Notes: generated by a model not told the origin, from the sequence alone. Shown: positions 16,742-26,256, counted from the first letter of the stretch. The stretch: 64,000 nt of DNA from Pontibacter coccineus (GCF_030546575.1 NZ_JAUOTN010000005.1:186001-250000); one strand, 5' to 3'. Translations and numbers: made by a program.

Positions 16742-17671
16742 TTACGAGGCTAACGTACGCAGGGTCGCTTCCCTATCTTTTGCCAATTGTGCCTTCAGGG
16801 CATCCAAGCCGTCGAACTTCTGTTCCTGGCGCAGCATTTCCACAAACTCAACCGTCAAGGTTTGCCCGTAAAGGTTCCCCTCATAGTTGATGAGGTGCAC
16901 TTCCAGGGTAAGGTGGGAGCCGTCCACAGTCGGGCGTACACCAATGTTCATCATGCCGGGCAGGCGCTGGCTTTCATACCTGACCCAAACAGCATACACA
17001 CCATGGGCGGGTATAAGCTTGTGTGGCGTGGGCAGGGCGAGGTTGGCCGTCGGGAAACCGATGGTGCGGCCTAGTTTATTGCCCTCTACCACAATTGAAG
17101 TCAGGCTGTAGGTATGGCCCAGGTAGCGGTTGGCGGTAGGTATATCGCCTGACTCGATCGCCTTGCGGATCTTGGTGGAGCTCACCCCGATATCGTCCAC
17201 ATCCTGACGCGGAATCTCTTCCACCTCAAAGCCATACTGCGCGGAACGGGCCTTCAGGTGCTCAAAGCTGCCCTCGCGGTTTTTGCCGAAACGATGATCG
17301 TAGCCAATAACGAGCACTTTTGTATGAATCGCCTTCACCAGCACGTCTTCTATAAAGGTGCGGGAACTCAAGCGGGAAAAGGCTTTGGTGAACGGAATGA
17401 TCAGCAGGTAATCGATGCCGAAACTGCGCAGCTGCTCGATGCGCTCTTCAATAGTGGAAAGCAGTTTGAGGTCGTTGTCCTCCGGGAAAAGCACGAGGCG
17501 GGGATGGGGCCAGTAGGTGATGACCACGCTCTGGCCATCAGCCTGGCGGGCACGCTCCTTCACCCGCTGCAGGATCTTCTGATGACCCACATGCACACCA
17601 TCGAAAGTGCCGCTGGTCACCACCGGGAAACTCAGTTTTGGAAAATCAGCTATATCACGAATTACTTCCAT
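16742..17671 (-). CDS. ribF: Bifunctional riboflavin kinase / FAD synthetase
   Basis: Makes FMN from riboflavin and then FAD, both with ATP. The N-terminal adenylyltransferase domain shows SGTFDGVHVGHQKIL (residues 20-34), the HxGH nucleotidyltransferase motif. The C-terminal flavokinase domain has GNKLGRTIGFPTANL with the PTAN signature, then GVYAVWV and MNIGVRPTV. At 309 residues it is full length. Its start overlaps truB by 17 bases, a coupling common in bacteria. It is the last gene of the operon. Confidence 0.96.
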   Translation of the reverse strand: MEVIRDIADFPKLSFPVVTSGTFDGVHVGHQKILQRVKERARQADGQSVVITYWPHPRLVLFPEDNDLKLLSTIEERIEQLRSFGIDYLLIIPFTKAFSRLSSRTFIEDVLVKAIHTKVLVIGYDHRFGKNREGSFEHLKARSAQYGFEVEEIPRQDVDDIGVSSTKIRKAIESGDIPTANRYLGHTYSLTSIVVEGNKLGRTIGFPTANLALPTPHKLIPAHGVYAVWVRYESQRLPGMMNIGVRPTVDGSHLTLEVHLINYEGNLYGQTLTVEFVEMLRQEQKFDGLDALKAQLAKDREATLRTLAS

Positions 17672-18350
17672 CTGCTTCGAGTTGGGCTCTTCTGATCTGC
17701 TGTATGTCTTCTATGGTGAGGGCATCCTCCAGCTTATACTCCCCGATACGGGTACGCACGAGCGCCGAGAGGTGTGCGCCCACACCTAGCTTCTGACCCA
17801 GGTCATGGGCCAGGCTGCGGATGTAGGTGCCTTTGCTGCAGATCACCTTAAAGGAGATGACAGCACCATCTATACCTATGATCTCAAATACCTTGATAGT
17901 GACAGTGCGTGGTTTCATTTCAGCCTCCTTGCCTTTACGGGCCAGGTCATAGGCGCGCTTGCCGTCGATCATCACTGCTGAGTAAATAGGAGGGATCTGC
18001 TCGATGGTGCCTACAAAGCTGTCGGCAGCCGCCTGTATGTCGGCTGGGGTCAGGTGACTGATGTCTTTGCTTTCGCTTACGGGCGTTTCCAGGTCGTAAG
18101 AAGGCGTTGTCTGGCCCAGGGTGATGGTGCCGGTATACTCCTTTTCCTGTGCCTGAATCTCGTCAATGCGCTTGGTGAATTTGCCGGTGCACAGGATCAG
18201 CAAGCCCGAAGCCAATGGGTCGAGTGTGCCGGCGTGGCCGATCTTTTTTACGCGGAGGGTATTGCGCACTTTCTTCACCACGTCAAACGAGGTCCAGGTA
18301 AGCGGTTTGTTGAGGAGCAGGATCTCGCCTGCTTCAAAGTTGTAATTCAT
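17655..18350 (-). CDS. truB: tRNA pseudouridine(55) synthase
   Basis: Converts U55 of the tRNA T-loop to pseudouridine. LLLNKPLTWTSFDVV opens the domain, and GHAGTLDPLASGLL contains the catalytic Asp44. KEYTGTITLGQTTPSYD and CSKGTYIRSLAHDLG are also family motifs. At 231 residues it lacks the extended C-terminal PUA-type region of longer homologues, which is usual in this phylum. It ends inside ribF and begins one base from uppP. Confidence 0.96.
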   Translation of the reverse strand: MNYNFEAGEILLLNKPLTWTSFDVVKKVRNTLRVKKIGHAGTLDPLASGLLILCTGKFTKRIDEIQAQEKEYTGTITLGQTTPSYDLETPVSESKDISHLTPADIQAAADSFVGTIEQIPPIYSAVMIDGKRAYDLARKGKEAEMKPRTVTIKVFEIIGIDGAVISFKVICSKGTYIRSLAHDLGQKLGVGAHLSALVRTRIGEYKLEDALTIEDIQQIRRAQLEADGSNS

Positions 18351-18351
18351 G

Positions 18352-19185
18352 TTATACTCTTAAGTCAACACCCATGGCCAGCAGCGCCAGCAAGGCTATA
18401 CCTAGTGCGATACGGTAATACCCAAACATCTTGAATCCATACTTGGTCAGGAAGTTGATAAAGAACCGGATGGCGATCATTGCCACGATAAACGCGACTA
18501 TATTGCCGATTAGCAATAGCCTGAGGTCATCGCCCGTGATCACGTCGAAGCTGTTCCTGATTTTTACGAGATCGAAGGTAAGGATGTCTGAGATCTCCAG
18601 CTTCAGCAGGTCTTTCACCAGCTTATAGCCAGCCGCCGCCAGCATGGTGGGCACTGCCAGGAAAAAGGAGAACTCAGCAGCTGCCTTCCGGTTGATGCCC
18701 TGTGTCAGGCCACCGATGATGGAAGCCGCAGAACGCGATACCCCCGGAATCATGGCGATGCACTGGAAGAAGCCGATCACGAGCGCATTCTTGTAGGTGA
18801 TCTTGTTTTCCTGGGCATGGGCAAACCACTTGTCCACGAAGAGCAGCACCACACCGCCCGCCACCAGCATGACGGCCGTGATAAGCACGCTGCCCAGCAT
18901 GGCGTCGATCACATCGTTGAGCAGAAAGCCAATGACAGCCGCAGGTATAAACGCCAGAAACAACTTCTGGTAAAACTCAAAACTGTTGATAAAGCGCTTC
19001 CAGTATAGCACCACCACCGACAGAATGGCCCCAAACTGTATGTTCACGGCAAAAATTTTGGTGATCGGTAGCTCGTTGATGCCCATCAGGGCCGAAGCGA
19101 TGATCATGTGACCTGTAGAGGATACAGGCAAAAATTCGGTAAGTCCTTCAACTATGGCTAAAATAATAGCCTGCCATTCACTCAT
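18352..19185 (-). CDS. uppP: Undecaprenyl-diphosphate phosphatase
   Basis: An inner-membrane phosphatase (BacA family) recycling undecaprenyl diphosphate for peptidoglycan and polysaccharide synthesis; it also confers bacitracin tolerance. [16 protein letters not shown] (residues 13-28) has the two glutamates, the serines and the histidine of the active site, and [14 protein letters not shown] near residue 165 is the second phosphate-binding motif. It is 277 residues with about eight spans. It is packed between truB (1 base) and the DUF3098 gene (4 bases). Confidence 0.96.
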   Translation of the reverse strand: MSEWQAIILAIVEGLTEFLPVSSTGHMIIASALMGINELPITKIFAVNIQFGAILSVVVLYWKRFINSFEFYQKLFLAFIPAAVIGFLLNDVIDAMLGSVLITAVMLVAGGVVLLFVDKWFAHAQENKITYKNALVIGFFQCIAMIPGVSRSAASIIGGLTQGINRKAAAEFSFFLAVPTMLAAAGYKLVKDLLKLEISDILTFDLVKIRNSFDVITGDDLRLLLIGNIVAFIVAMIAIRFFINFLTKYGFKMFGYYRIALGIALLALLAMGVDLRV

Positions 19186-19189
19186 CTAA

Positions 19190-19417
19190 CTAATCTTGTG
19201 TGTTTTCGTGTGTTCTATCTTTTACCATGATCGCAAACAGCTCGATCACAAAGCCGGCCATCACCACAATGGGTCCCAGTGTGATGCCCAGAAAGCCCAG
19301 GCCGTACTCTTCGTTATCAAGCGTCATGATGATAAAACCAACGGCCAGCACAACAATGCCAACCAGCATCAGAATGTAGTTTTTTTTGCCAAAGGCAAGC
19401 TTGCTCTTATTTTCCAT
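19190..19417 (-). CDS. DUF3098 small membrane protein
   Basis: A 75-residue protein with two hydrophobic segments (YILMLVGIVVLAVGFIIMTL and LGITLGPIVVMAGFVIELFAIM). The family sits between ftsX and uppP in many Bacteroidota and has no assigned function; its position suggests a part in division or envelope assembly. An upstream TTG at 19435 would add six residues and overlap ftsX, but the ATG at 19417 directly after the ftsX stop is preferred. Confidence 0.85.
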   Translation of the reverse strand: MENKSKLAFGKKNYILMLVGIVVLAVGFIIMTLDNEEYGLGFLGITLGPIVVMAGFVIELFAIMVKDRTHENTQD

Positions 19418-19418
19418 A

Positions 19419-20318
19419 TTAGTATAGTTCGTCAAGTGAAAGGCGCAGATACTTCCGTACAGCGCGGTAAGAGCTCAGGAAACCGATCACGGCACCCAGC
19501 ACGATGAGCGCGATCATGAGCATGTACAGCTGCTCTTCGTCTTTGAGCAGGCTCAGCTCCGTAATCTCGCGGTAGGCGTACTGCATCAGCGCGAACAGTA
19601 GCACAGAGGCAATTATACCACTGATGATGCCCTGAAAAGCGGCGCGGTTAAGGAAAGGACGCTGTATAAAGAACGACGTAGCGCCCACCAATTGCATACT
19701 ACGGATCAGGAAACGCTGCGAGTATAACGCCAGTTTGATGGTATTGTTGATCAGGATGATCACCACCAGCACCAGTATACCTGCAAAGCCAAGTAGCAAC
19801 ATGCTGATCTTCTGGATGTTGCTGTTGATCGATTCGATCAGACTTTCGACATACTGCACCTCATACACGCCCTCAATTCCCTCGATGTCGTTTTTTATAC
19901 CTTTGAGTTGCGCCGAACTGGAACTCTCGGCGTTGATCCGAAGCACATACGTGTCACGCAGCGGGTTGTCTCCCAGAAATGCGGTAAAATCCTCACCCGT
20001 TTCCTCTAAAAATGCCTTGGCGCCTTCTTCTTTTGAGAGGAACCGTACCTGGGCCGTATCGCCTTTGTAACCCACGTATTCCTTTGCGGCGAGTGTCTTT
20101 TGTAGACGATCTAGCTGCACCTGTGTCAGGTTGCGATCCAGGTATACCTGCATCTCGATGCTTTCCTTCACAATATCCGACAGTTTGCTGGCATGGATCA
20201 GCAGTGTGCCAAACAGGCCGATCACAAACAAGGCCAGGGAGATGGAGAACACCACCATGGCATGCGGGTAATTACCGAGCTTCTTCTTCTTAACTGTCCT
20301 GGTTGTAGTTGTTGCCAT
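19419..20318 (-). CDS. ftsX: Cell division protein FtsX (permease-like)
   Basis: A 299-residue membrane protein of the FtsEX ABC-like complex, which controls cell-wall hydrolases at the septum. A basic N-terminus (TVKKKKLGNYPHAM) precedes the first span, followed by a periplasmic domain (LDRNLTQVQLDRLQ...VRFLSKEEGAKAFLEETGEDF) and three C-terminal spans with the FtsX/MacB-type fold. The partner ATPase FtsE is not adjacent, as is usual in this phylum. It is the first gene of a five-gene operon. Confidence 0.94.
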   Translation of the reverse strand: MATTTTRTVKKKKLGNYPHAMVVFSISLALFVIGLFGTLLIHASKLSDIVKESIEMQVYLDRNLTQVQLDRLQKTLAAKEYVGYKGDTAQVRFLSKEEGAKAFLEETGEDFTAFLGDNPLRDTYVLRINAESSSSAQLKGIKNDIEGIEGVYEVQYVESLIESINSNIQKISMLLLGFAGILVLVVIILINNTIKLALYSQRFLIRSMQLVGATSFFIQRPFLNRAAFQGIISGIIASVLLFALMQYAYREITELSLLKDEEQLYMLMIALIVLGAVIGFLSSYRAVRKYLRLSLDELY

Positions 20319-20334
20319 ACGATACGCTTCCGTG

Positions 20335-20342
20335 CAAAAATA
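20335..20342 (-). promoter_or_regulatory. Candidate promoter -7 box for ftsX
   Basis: CAAAAATA on the plus strand reads TATTTTTG on the minus strand, a perfect fit to TAnnTTTG, 17 bases before the ftsX ATG. No good -33 TTTG is seen at the expected 19-base spacing and the leader would be very short, so support is moderate. Confidence 0.4.
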
Positions 20343-20386
20343 GAAATATTATTTAAATATGAGGAGCTTCTGACCAGCTAATGCAA

Positions 20387-20412
20387 AAAGCCCGGCTGGT
20401 GTTCCGGGCTTT
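20387..20412 (-). terminator. Intrinsic terminator overlapping the tamB stop
   Basis: A nine-base-pair stem, AAAGCCCGG (20387-20395) with CCGGGCTTT (20404-20412), whose right arm includes the first bases of the tamB stop codon. A short T-rich run follows on the minus strand. Confidence 0.65.
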
Positions 20413-23400
20413 AGAGATTCATGCGTGGGTCAGAGTCGAGGATGATAGGGACTTCCTGCTCCTCCCGTCGGCGTTCGCGGCGACGTTCCCGATCCCGGCC
20501 AAAGAGCTCCCGCAGATTATCGAAGTGCTTGGTGTGCAGCAAACTGAGTCGTTGGGTGTTGGTTATACGGCCATAGGTGGTCGGCAAAGTATTGTATTCC
20601 AGACGCGCACGCAATTCGCCGCTTTTGGTAATATAATACTCGACAGACCAGCTGCCCTGGTAGGCATTGTGGTAGGTACCGCCCACCTGCCCGGTCTGCG
20701 GATTCGTATTAGACCCCAAACCGGTCTGGCTGCTGACGCGCAGACGTCCCTGGAAAAACGAGTAGCTCAGCCGCAGCTGCAGGGCAGAGAGGTCGTCCTG
20801 ACTGATATCACCCAGTCCGATATCGATCTCCAGGTTGCTGTCGATGGAGTTGAGGAAGCCGCTCAGCTGCCCGGTAAGCAGGCTGCCCAGGCTGCCGCCT
20901 ACTGCAGCCGCGCCCGGGTTATCGCCGAAGAACGTGCCGAGCGGTGCCAGCCTGCGGAGCACCAGCAAGCTGAATACCTGCCGGTTGAGCTCGTTCTCAT
21001 CGTTTCGTATACCTAGCAGGATTGGCTCGAGACCTAGCCTCACGCTGGCTGGCAGGTTCTCAAAATCCAGGTCCAACCGTATGTCCGGCGTCAAAATAGG
21101 GCCCTTCAGGTCCACAATGGCCGTTACGGGGTAGGTCCCCTGCACGCTACCTAACTGACTGCCATTAGTCTGACTGCCATTATTCGACAGGTTATCCACC
21201 CGGGTGTTCTGGACGTAGGTGGCCCGGATGTCCATGACCCCGTCGAGCGGGTCACCGTTCCAGGACAGCGTGCCACCCGGCGTCACCCGGAACTCCCGCG
21301 ATACCACGCCTTCGAGCAAGTTGAGGTTATAGGCCCCGTTGGCGATCACGAAATTGCCAAACATGTTAAACTCACCCCGGGTATCGATGGTCATTTGGAT
21401 TTGTCCGCTGCCCGAGCCCCGAATCACGTCGCCCGTCTGCCGGTCGATGATGATCTCGAAATAGGCATCGTCGGTCACGTCAAGGTCAAAATTCATGTTA
21501 ATGCCCGATAGATCCACTTTTTGCTCTTCCACCGCTACGGCCACACCGGTTGAGTCGCTTATGTTGCGGTTCACGAAGCGGATAAAGTCTTTGCGGGCCA
21601 GGTCAGTTTGGTTGTCGAGCGGCACCACAATGCGGGTGTTGGCGTTGCTCCGGGCGTTCACGTCTATCTTCAGGTTGTCCACCGGGCCCAGCACCGTAGC
21701 GGTGCCTGTGGCAAAGGCGGTGCCGTAGTAGAGTTCGTTCTGCTCGTAGGTCGTGTTCAGGATCATCAGGTTCCGGAAGCGGGCGCTCAGGTCGAGCACC
21801 ATGTTCTGGAAGCCATCGTGGGCGATGCCACCGGTCACGTAGCCGACATTACCATATAAATCACGCAGCTGCGCATTGCGGAAGCTGATGCTGTTAGCGC
21901 CAAAGTAGACGCGGTCGGAGAAACGGTAGGTGGTGCCGAGGTAATCGAAGCGAAACTGCCCCCCGGTCACCATCACCGACCCGGTCAGCACCGGCGCCGA
22001 CAGCCTGCCCAGCACCCGGATACGCCCTTCCATAGTGCCTTCCATCTCAGACATGATCGGTTTCAGGATTGGCTCCACGATCTTAAGCTGGGTCTCGTCC
22101 AGCACAGCCAGCATGTCCAGCTGCTCTTCTTCGGCACGGGGGTAGTAGTTGCCAGTCAGCGTCAGTACTTTCTTATTGTTGCGGTCTATGTCTACATCCA
22201 CCACCATTTGCTGCTGCGCGTTTATCCAATCCCCTTTGCCCTGAATGTCGCCAATCAGCACATCGTCCAGGTAAAAAGAATCGACACGCATGCCCGCATT
22301 CAGGATGGCATTATTATAAATGTCCTGCGCTGTGAGTTCGGCATTAAGGGTTCCCCGGATCTGCTCCGGCATGAGCGGGTTGAGGTTGCGCAGGTCGAAG
22401 TTCTTGATGCTGGCTACCAGCGTACTGCCCGGATCCTGCCCGATGGCACCGTCTACCCGGATGGTCTGATTCTGGTTGGAGAGAATGAGTTCCTCGAAGT
22501 CCAGCCGTTTTCCGCTTTCGCTGATGTAGACCATGCTGCCGGGCTGAAAAGCCCAGGGGGTTTCGCGGAGGGTGATGTTCGACCGGCCAAATACAACTTG
22601 CAGCCGGTCTTGCAGGAAATTCACATCACCCACCACGGTTGCCTGGTTGTTGTAGGCTGGCTGCAGCAGGTTGGTGTAAAACCCGATGGTGCGCTCGCTC
22701 CAGATTGCTTCCAGCAGCAGGCGTTCTGTTTCTCCCACAGAGGGCAGAAGCTGCTTTTCTGACGTAAACTGGGCACTAGCCAGTACATCCGGACTGTTCT
22801 GTAGCTTAGAGGTGCTAAGCTCTATATCGTTGTGGAAAAGGGTGGCGCCATCATATAATATAGTGTCCACGCGCGCATAGGAAGTCAGGATGACCGTGTT
22901 GCCATGCCGAAAGGTGCCCTCCATTTTAGAGAAGTCAGAAATGGCAAGCTTGGGCACGAACAGCTGAATCAGGGGATTGACCCGCCGCAGGTATAGGTCA
23001 TAGTCCAGGCTGTACTCGGGCCGGGTAGACGGACGCTTCCGGCTATAATAGGCTGCTGTGGCTGTCTCGTTACTTTCAAAATTCAGCTTATACTCCTCTA
23101 CCAACTGTTTCAGATCGTTGATCAGGGCAGAATACCGGAAGTCGCCGCTCACCCGAAGGGCCAGTGGCGTGGAGCGCAGGGTGAGGCTGCGGATGCCGTC
23201 GCCGATATAGGACTGCACCCGGATGGTGTCCAGCGCGATGCGTTGGCCCTCGTACGTAACAGAGGCGCTGTCAAAGAAGGCGGTGCCCTCGAAGTCATCC
23301 AGGCGAAGGCCACGGAAGTTGAGATCGGCATTGGCCTGCACGGTAATGGCCTTGTCAGTGATGCGCAGGGCTTTCAGGTCGGCTTTGCCCAGATCGGCCC

Positions 23401-24994
23401 GCAGGTTAAAGGCCTGGTTGTTGTTTGCCAGGTTCACCTCGCCATTGGCCGTAAAGGCCAGGTTCGGGTCGGCAATGGCAAAGCGGCCTTCGTAGCGTTG
23501 CCCCCTGAAGGTGCCATCGGTGCGAATGTTGCGATAATTGTAATCGAGCAGGTGGAGCTGGGCAATGTCGGCGTTGATCTGAAGCCGGGCATCCTTTAGC
23601 GTAAAACCAGAACCCACGACCCTGCCATCCATGGTGATCGTTTTAATGACATCGGGTTCACCGATCAGGCGACCAATGTGGAAGTTCTGGGTTTTGAGAC
23701 GGCCGCGGTAAGAAGAGGTGTTGTTGGCCCGGTTGATCTTCATGTTGATGTCCGATTGCACATTGCCCAGTGCGGTGACAAAACTGCCGTTGGCCACGAA
23801 GTCATTGTAAAACCCAAGGAAGCGCCCGTCGATCTTCACAGTACCCAGCCGGGAGGCGATGGTATAGGCCTCGGCTGGCAGGAACTGTTTGATGTCCTCC
23901 GCATTTAAAGTGGAGGGCCGCAGGCGGATGTTGGCAAAGGTCTCACCCCAGTTAGGCAGGCCGTCCACGTTCATGGTGCCTACAATATGCGTGTTCTTCC
24001 CATACCTGATATCCAGGTTGGTGGCCATGAACTCTGCTACGCGGCCTTCTACCTCGGCTGAGGCAATGTAGGCATTCTCGTCATAGTCTTTTAGTGGGGG
24101 GGCAAACAGGGCTATATCGCGGGAGTAAAGCTGCGTGTCTTTGATCCGGCCGGTGACGGTCACACTGTCCATGAAGTTGGAGAAGTTGCCGAAACGGTTA
24201 TAGTCGAAGCGGATGTACTCCTGCACATTGCTGTCGTTCACCCGCAGGTCGAGCTCGTCCCATTCCCAGAAGGTGGAGGCATAGGTCATCAGCACGTCAA
24301 GATTGTGCAGGCGTATACCTGACAGACGTTCATGGGCAGTCAGGTCTGTTACCCTAACCTTGAGCGTATCGCCGGGCTCAAACTCCGTGAAGCGTGCCGA
24401 GATGCTGTCGATGGCCAGGTGAAAGTAGTCGATGCCGTAGTCGGTGCGGGGGCGATTAAAATCGTCGTAGCTGAAGTGACCATTCTTTATCACCAACTCA
24501 TCGATGGAAAACTCGAAGGGCTGGCTCACCTTGGTAGTGTCTTTGGTGATAAGGTTGCTGAGTGACCGGATGAAGGTCGACATGTTGAGGGTGTCGGTTC
24601 CCTCGTACTGAATCAAGTGCGCCCGGGGCTCCTGTAGCTCGAGTGTCGCTATACCTAGCGTATTTGGCTGGAAGATCGAGAAGAGGCTGATATCCGCCTC
24701 GGCCCGGCCCACATAAAAAAGTTCTTCGCCCCGGTAGTCGAGCACCTTAACCTGCTCCAGGATCACATTGCTGAAGAACTCTACGTCAACCCTGCCAATT
24801 GTGACCTCGTGGTCGATGGTGCGGGAAATGTACTCGGCCGCTTTCTGGGCTACCCTGGTTTGCACGCCCGGGTAGCGAATGGCCACAAAAACAACCGCAA
24901 ATAGCACCAAAAGCAACAGGATTACCGCCAAAACTATTTTTAGAATGGCTTTTCCTATAACTTTGAAGAGATTTATGGACTGTTCTTTTTCCAA
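20411..24994 (-). CDS. tamB: Translocation/assembly module TamB (AsmA-like, DUF490)
   Basis: A 1527-residue envelope protein with one N-terminal membrane span (AILKIVLAVILLLLVLFAVVFVAI) and a very long repetitive beta-rich periplasmic part. The C-terminal DUF490 domain is recognisable in FGNFVIANGAYNLNLLEGVVSREFRVTPGGTLSW and the DIRATYV block that follows. TamB proteins bridge inner and outer membranes and are linked to outer-membrane protein assembly and phospholipid transport. No TamA/BamA-like gene is adjacent. The start is a TTG at 24994: no in-frame ATG exists before the span, and the frame is closed upstream at 25018. Confidence 0.92.
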   Translation of the reverse strand: MEKEQSINLFKVIGKAILKIVLAVILLLLVLFAVVFVAIRYPGVQTRVAQKAAEYISRTIDHEVTIGRVDVEFFSNVILEQVKVLDYRGEELFYVGRAEADISLFSIFQPNTLGIATLELQEPRAHLIQYEGTDTLNMSTFIRSLSNLITKDTTKVSQPFEFSIDELVIKNGHFSYDDFNRPRTDYGIDYFHLAIDSISARFTEFEPGDTLKVRVTDLTAHERLSGIRLHNLDVLMTYASTFWEWDELDLRVNDSNVQEYIRFDYNRFGNFSNFMDSVTVTGRIKDTQLYSRDIALFAPPLKDYDENAYIASAEVEGRVAEFMATNLDIRYGKNTHIVGTMNVDGLPNWGETFANIRLRPSTLNAEDIKQFLPAEAYTIASRLGTVKIDGRFLGFYNDFVANGSFVTALGNVQSDINMKINRANNTSSYRGRLKTQNFHIGRLIGEPDVIKTITMDGRVVGSGFTLKDARLQINADIAQLHLLDYNYRNIRTDGTFRGQRYEGRFAIADPNLAFTANGEVNLANNNQAFNLRADLGKADLKALRITDKAITVQANADLNFRGLRLDDFEGTAFFDSASVTYEGQRIALDTIRVQSYIGDGIRSLTLRSTPLALRVSGDFRYSALINDLKQLVEEYKLNFESNETATAAYYSRKRPSTRPEYSLDYDLYLRRVNPLIQLFVPKLAISDFSKMEGTFRHGNTVILTSYARVDTILYDGATLFHNDIELSTSKLQNSPDVLASAQFTSEKQLLPSVGETERLLLEAIWSERTIGFYTNLLQPAYNNQATVVGDVNFLQDRLQVVFGRSNITLRETPWAFQPGSMVYISESGKRLDFEELILSNQNQTIRVDGAIGQDPGSTLVASIKNFDLRNLNPLMPEQIRGTLNAELTAQDIYNNAILNAGMRVDSFYLDDVLIGDIQGKGDWINAQQQMVVDVDIDRNNKKVLTLTGNYYPRAEEEQLDMLAVLDETQLKIVEPILKPIMSEMEGTMEGRIRVLGRLSAPVLTGSVMVTGGQFRFDYLGTTYRFSDRVYFGANSISFRNAQLRDLYGNVGYVTGGIAHDGFQNMVLDLSARFRNLMILNTTYEQNELYYGTAFATGTATVLGPVDNLKIDVNARSNANTRIVVPLDNQTDLARKDFIRFVNRNISDSTGVAVAVEEQKVDLSGINMNFDLDVTDDAYFEIIIDRQTGDVIRGSGSGQIQMTIDTRGEFNMFGNFVIANGAYNLNLLEGVVSREFRVTPGGTLSWNGDPLDGVMDIRATYVQNTRVDNLSNNGSQTNGSQLGSVQGTYPVTAIVDLKGPILTPDIRLDLDFENLPASVRLGLEPILLGIRNDENELNRQVFSLLVLRRLAPLGTFFGDNPGAAAVGGSLGSLLTGQLSGFLNSIDSNLEIDIGLGDISQDDLSALQLRLSYSFFQGRLRVSSQTGLGSNTNPQTGQVGGTYHNAYQGSWSVEYYITKSGELRARLEYNTLPTTYGRITNTQRLSLLHTKHFDNLRELFGRDRERRRERRREEQEVPIILDSDPRMNL
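24937..24965 (+). promoter_or_regulatory. Candidate tsaD promoter inside the tamB coding region
   Basis: TAACTTTG at 24958-24965 fits TAnnTTTG exactly, with a T-run (24937-24941) in the -33 position. The predicted start of transcription, about 24972, gives a leader of about 26 bases before the tsaD ATG. It lies inside the first codons of the divergent tamB gene. Confidence 0.55.
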
Positions 24995-24997
24995 AAG

Positions 24998-26005
24998 ATG
25001 ACCGAACCTACAATATTAGCGATTGAATCTTCGTGCGACGAAACGTCTGCTGCAGTTATACGTGGCGGCAAAGTTTTGTCGAATGTTATTGCTACTCAGG
25101 CCGTTCATGAAAAATATGGCGGCGTTGTGCCGGAGCTTGCTTCCAGAGCACACCAACAGAACATCATTCCAGTGGTGACACAGGCTTTGAGTGTAGCAAA
25201 TGTAAACAAATCTGACTTAAATGCAGTGGCTTTTACCCGCGGCCCCGGCCTGCTGGGCGCTTTGCTGGTTGGCAGCTCTTTTGCCAAGTCGTTTGCACTG
25301 GGCCTCAACATCCCGCTCATCGACGTCAACCACATGCAGGCGCACATCCTGGCGCACTTTATCGACGATCCTAAACCCAACTTTCCGTTTCTGTGCCTGA
25401 CCGTGAGCGGTGGCCATACCCAGATCGTGCTCGTAAAAGATCACCTGGACATGGAGATCATCGGGCAGACGACCGACGATGCCGTGGGGGAGGCCTTCGA
25501 CAAGACGGCCAAAATGCTCGGTCTGCCATACCCGGGCGGACCGATGCTCGATAAGACAGCAGCACAGGGCAACCCGAAGGCGTTTGCTTTCCCGGTAGGC
25601 AACATGCCCGGCTACGACTTTTCATTCAGCGGCATCAAAACCTCAGTGCTCTACTTCCTGAAAGATAAAACGAAAAACAACCCAAATTTCGTACAGGAGA
25701 ACCTGGCGGATATCTGCGCCAGTGTGCAGTATACCTTGATCAAGACCCTGCTCAAGAAAGTGGTACAGGCGGCCAAAGACCTGGGTATAAAAGAAGTGGC
25801 CATTGCCGGCGGTGTATCCGCCAATTCAGGGCTTCGGCAGACCCTGCAGGATTACGCCGAGAAGTACGGCTGGAACGTTTACATCCCTGCTTTTCAATAT
25901 TGTACTGATAATGCAGGTATGATCGCTATTACGGCTCATTACCAATACCTTAAAGGCGACTTTGCTGATCAGTACGTAAGCCCGGAGCCGAGGATGAAGT
26001 TTTAG
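24998..26005 (+). CDS. tsaD: tRNA N6-adenosine threonylcarbamoyltransferase
   Basis: Transfers the threonylcarbamoyl group to A37 of tRNAs reading ANN codons, working with TsaB and TsaE. ILAIESSCDETSAAV opens the ASKHA fold, and NHMQAHILAH holds the metal-binding His112 and His116. LTVSGGHTQIVLV, PGGPMLDKTA and AIAGGVSANSGLR are further family motifs. At 335 residues it is full length. Its ATG is separated from the tamB start by three bases, so the two genes share their 5' ends back to back. Confidence 0.97.
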   Translation: MTEPTILAIESSCDETSAAVIRGGKVLSNVIATQAVHEKYGGVVPELASRAHQQNIIPVVTQALSVANVNKSDLNAVAFTRGPGLLGALLVGSSFAKSFALGLNIPLIDVNHMQAHILAHFIDDPKPNFPFLCLTVSGGHTQIVLVKDHLDMEIIGQTTDDAVGEAFDKTAKMLGLPYPGGPMLDKTAAQGNPKAFAFPVGNMPGYDFSFSGIKTSVLYFLKDKTKNNPNFVQENLADICASVQYTLIKTLLKKVVQAAKDLGIKEVAIAGGVSANSGLRQTLQDYAEKYGWNVYIPAFQYCTDNAGMIAITAHYQYLKGDFADQYVSPEPRMKF

Positions 26006-26045
26006 TTTGTTGAGTGATGAAGTGATTTAATAGGGTATAGGTATA

Positions 26046-26077
26046 GGGACAGGTCGCTACCTGGTCGAATCGTGCAC
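26046..26077. repeat. Dispersed palindromic repeat, GGGACAGGTCG family, copy 1
   Basis: The 32-base element begins GGGACAGGTCGCTACCTGGT and ends CGAATCGTGCAC. It matches 42128-42159 at 29 of 32 positions. The core GGACAGGTCGCGACCTGTCC is palindromic. Two AGGTATAG words abut it on the left. Confidence 0.8.
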
Positions 26078-26087
26078 AGGTAAGATT

Positions 26088-26195
26088 TGTCAGAATCAGG
26101 AATTACAGGATTAAAGGATTTACAAGATTATGGAAATCGATTGAAGCAAAACCTATCCTGGAAATTGTAAAATCCTGTAAATCCTGATTCTGACA
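26088..26195. repeat. Inverted repeat with 25-base arms between tsaD and the thioesterase gene
   Basis: Arms 26088-26112 and 26171-26195 are complementary at 24 of 25 positions (TGTCAGAATCAGG start, ACAGGATT end) around 58 bases that contain weaker copies of GGATTTACAAGATT. The unit resembles short interspersed elements seen between genes in Bacteroidota. It could fold as one long hairpin after tsaD, but has no T-run. Confidence 0.85.
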
Positions 26196-26256
26196 GCAAC
26201 TTCGATCATTTAACAATTTAACCATTCGCTCAAGCACTAACTCACTCATTCACTCC

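Noticed and set aside
20381..21016. A 211-codon plus-strand frame over the tamB 3' end and terminator
   Set aside because: It begins inside the terminator hairpin and mirrors the tamB C-terminal domain; no protein-like features.
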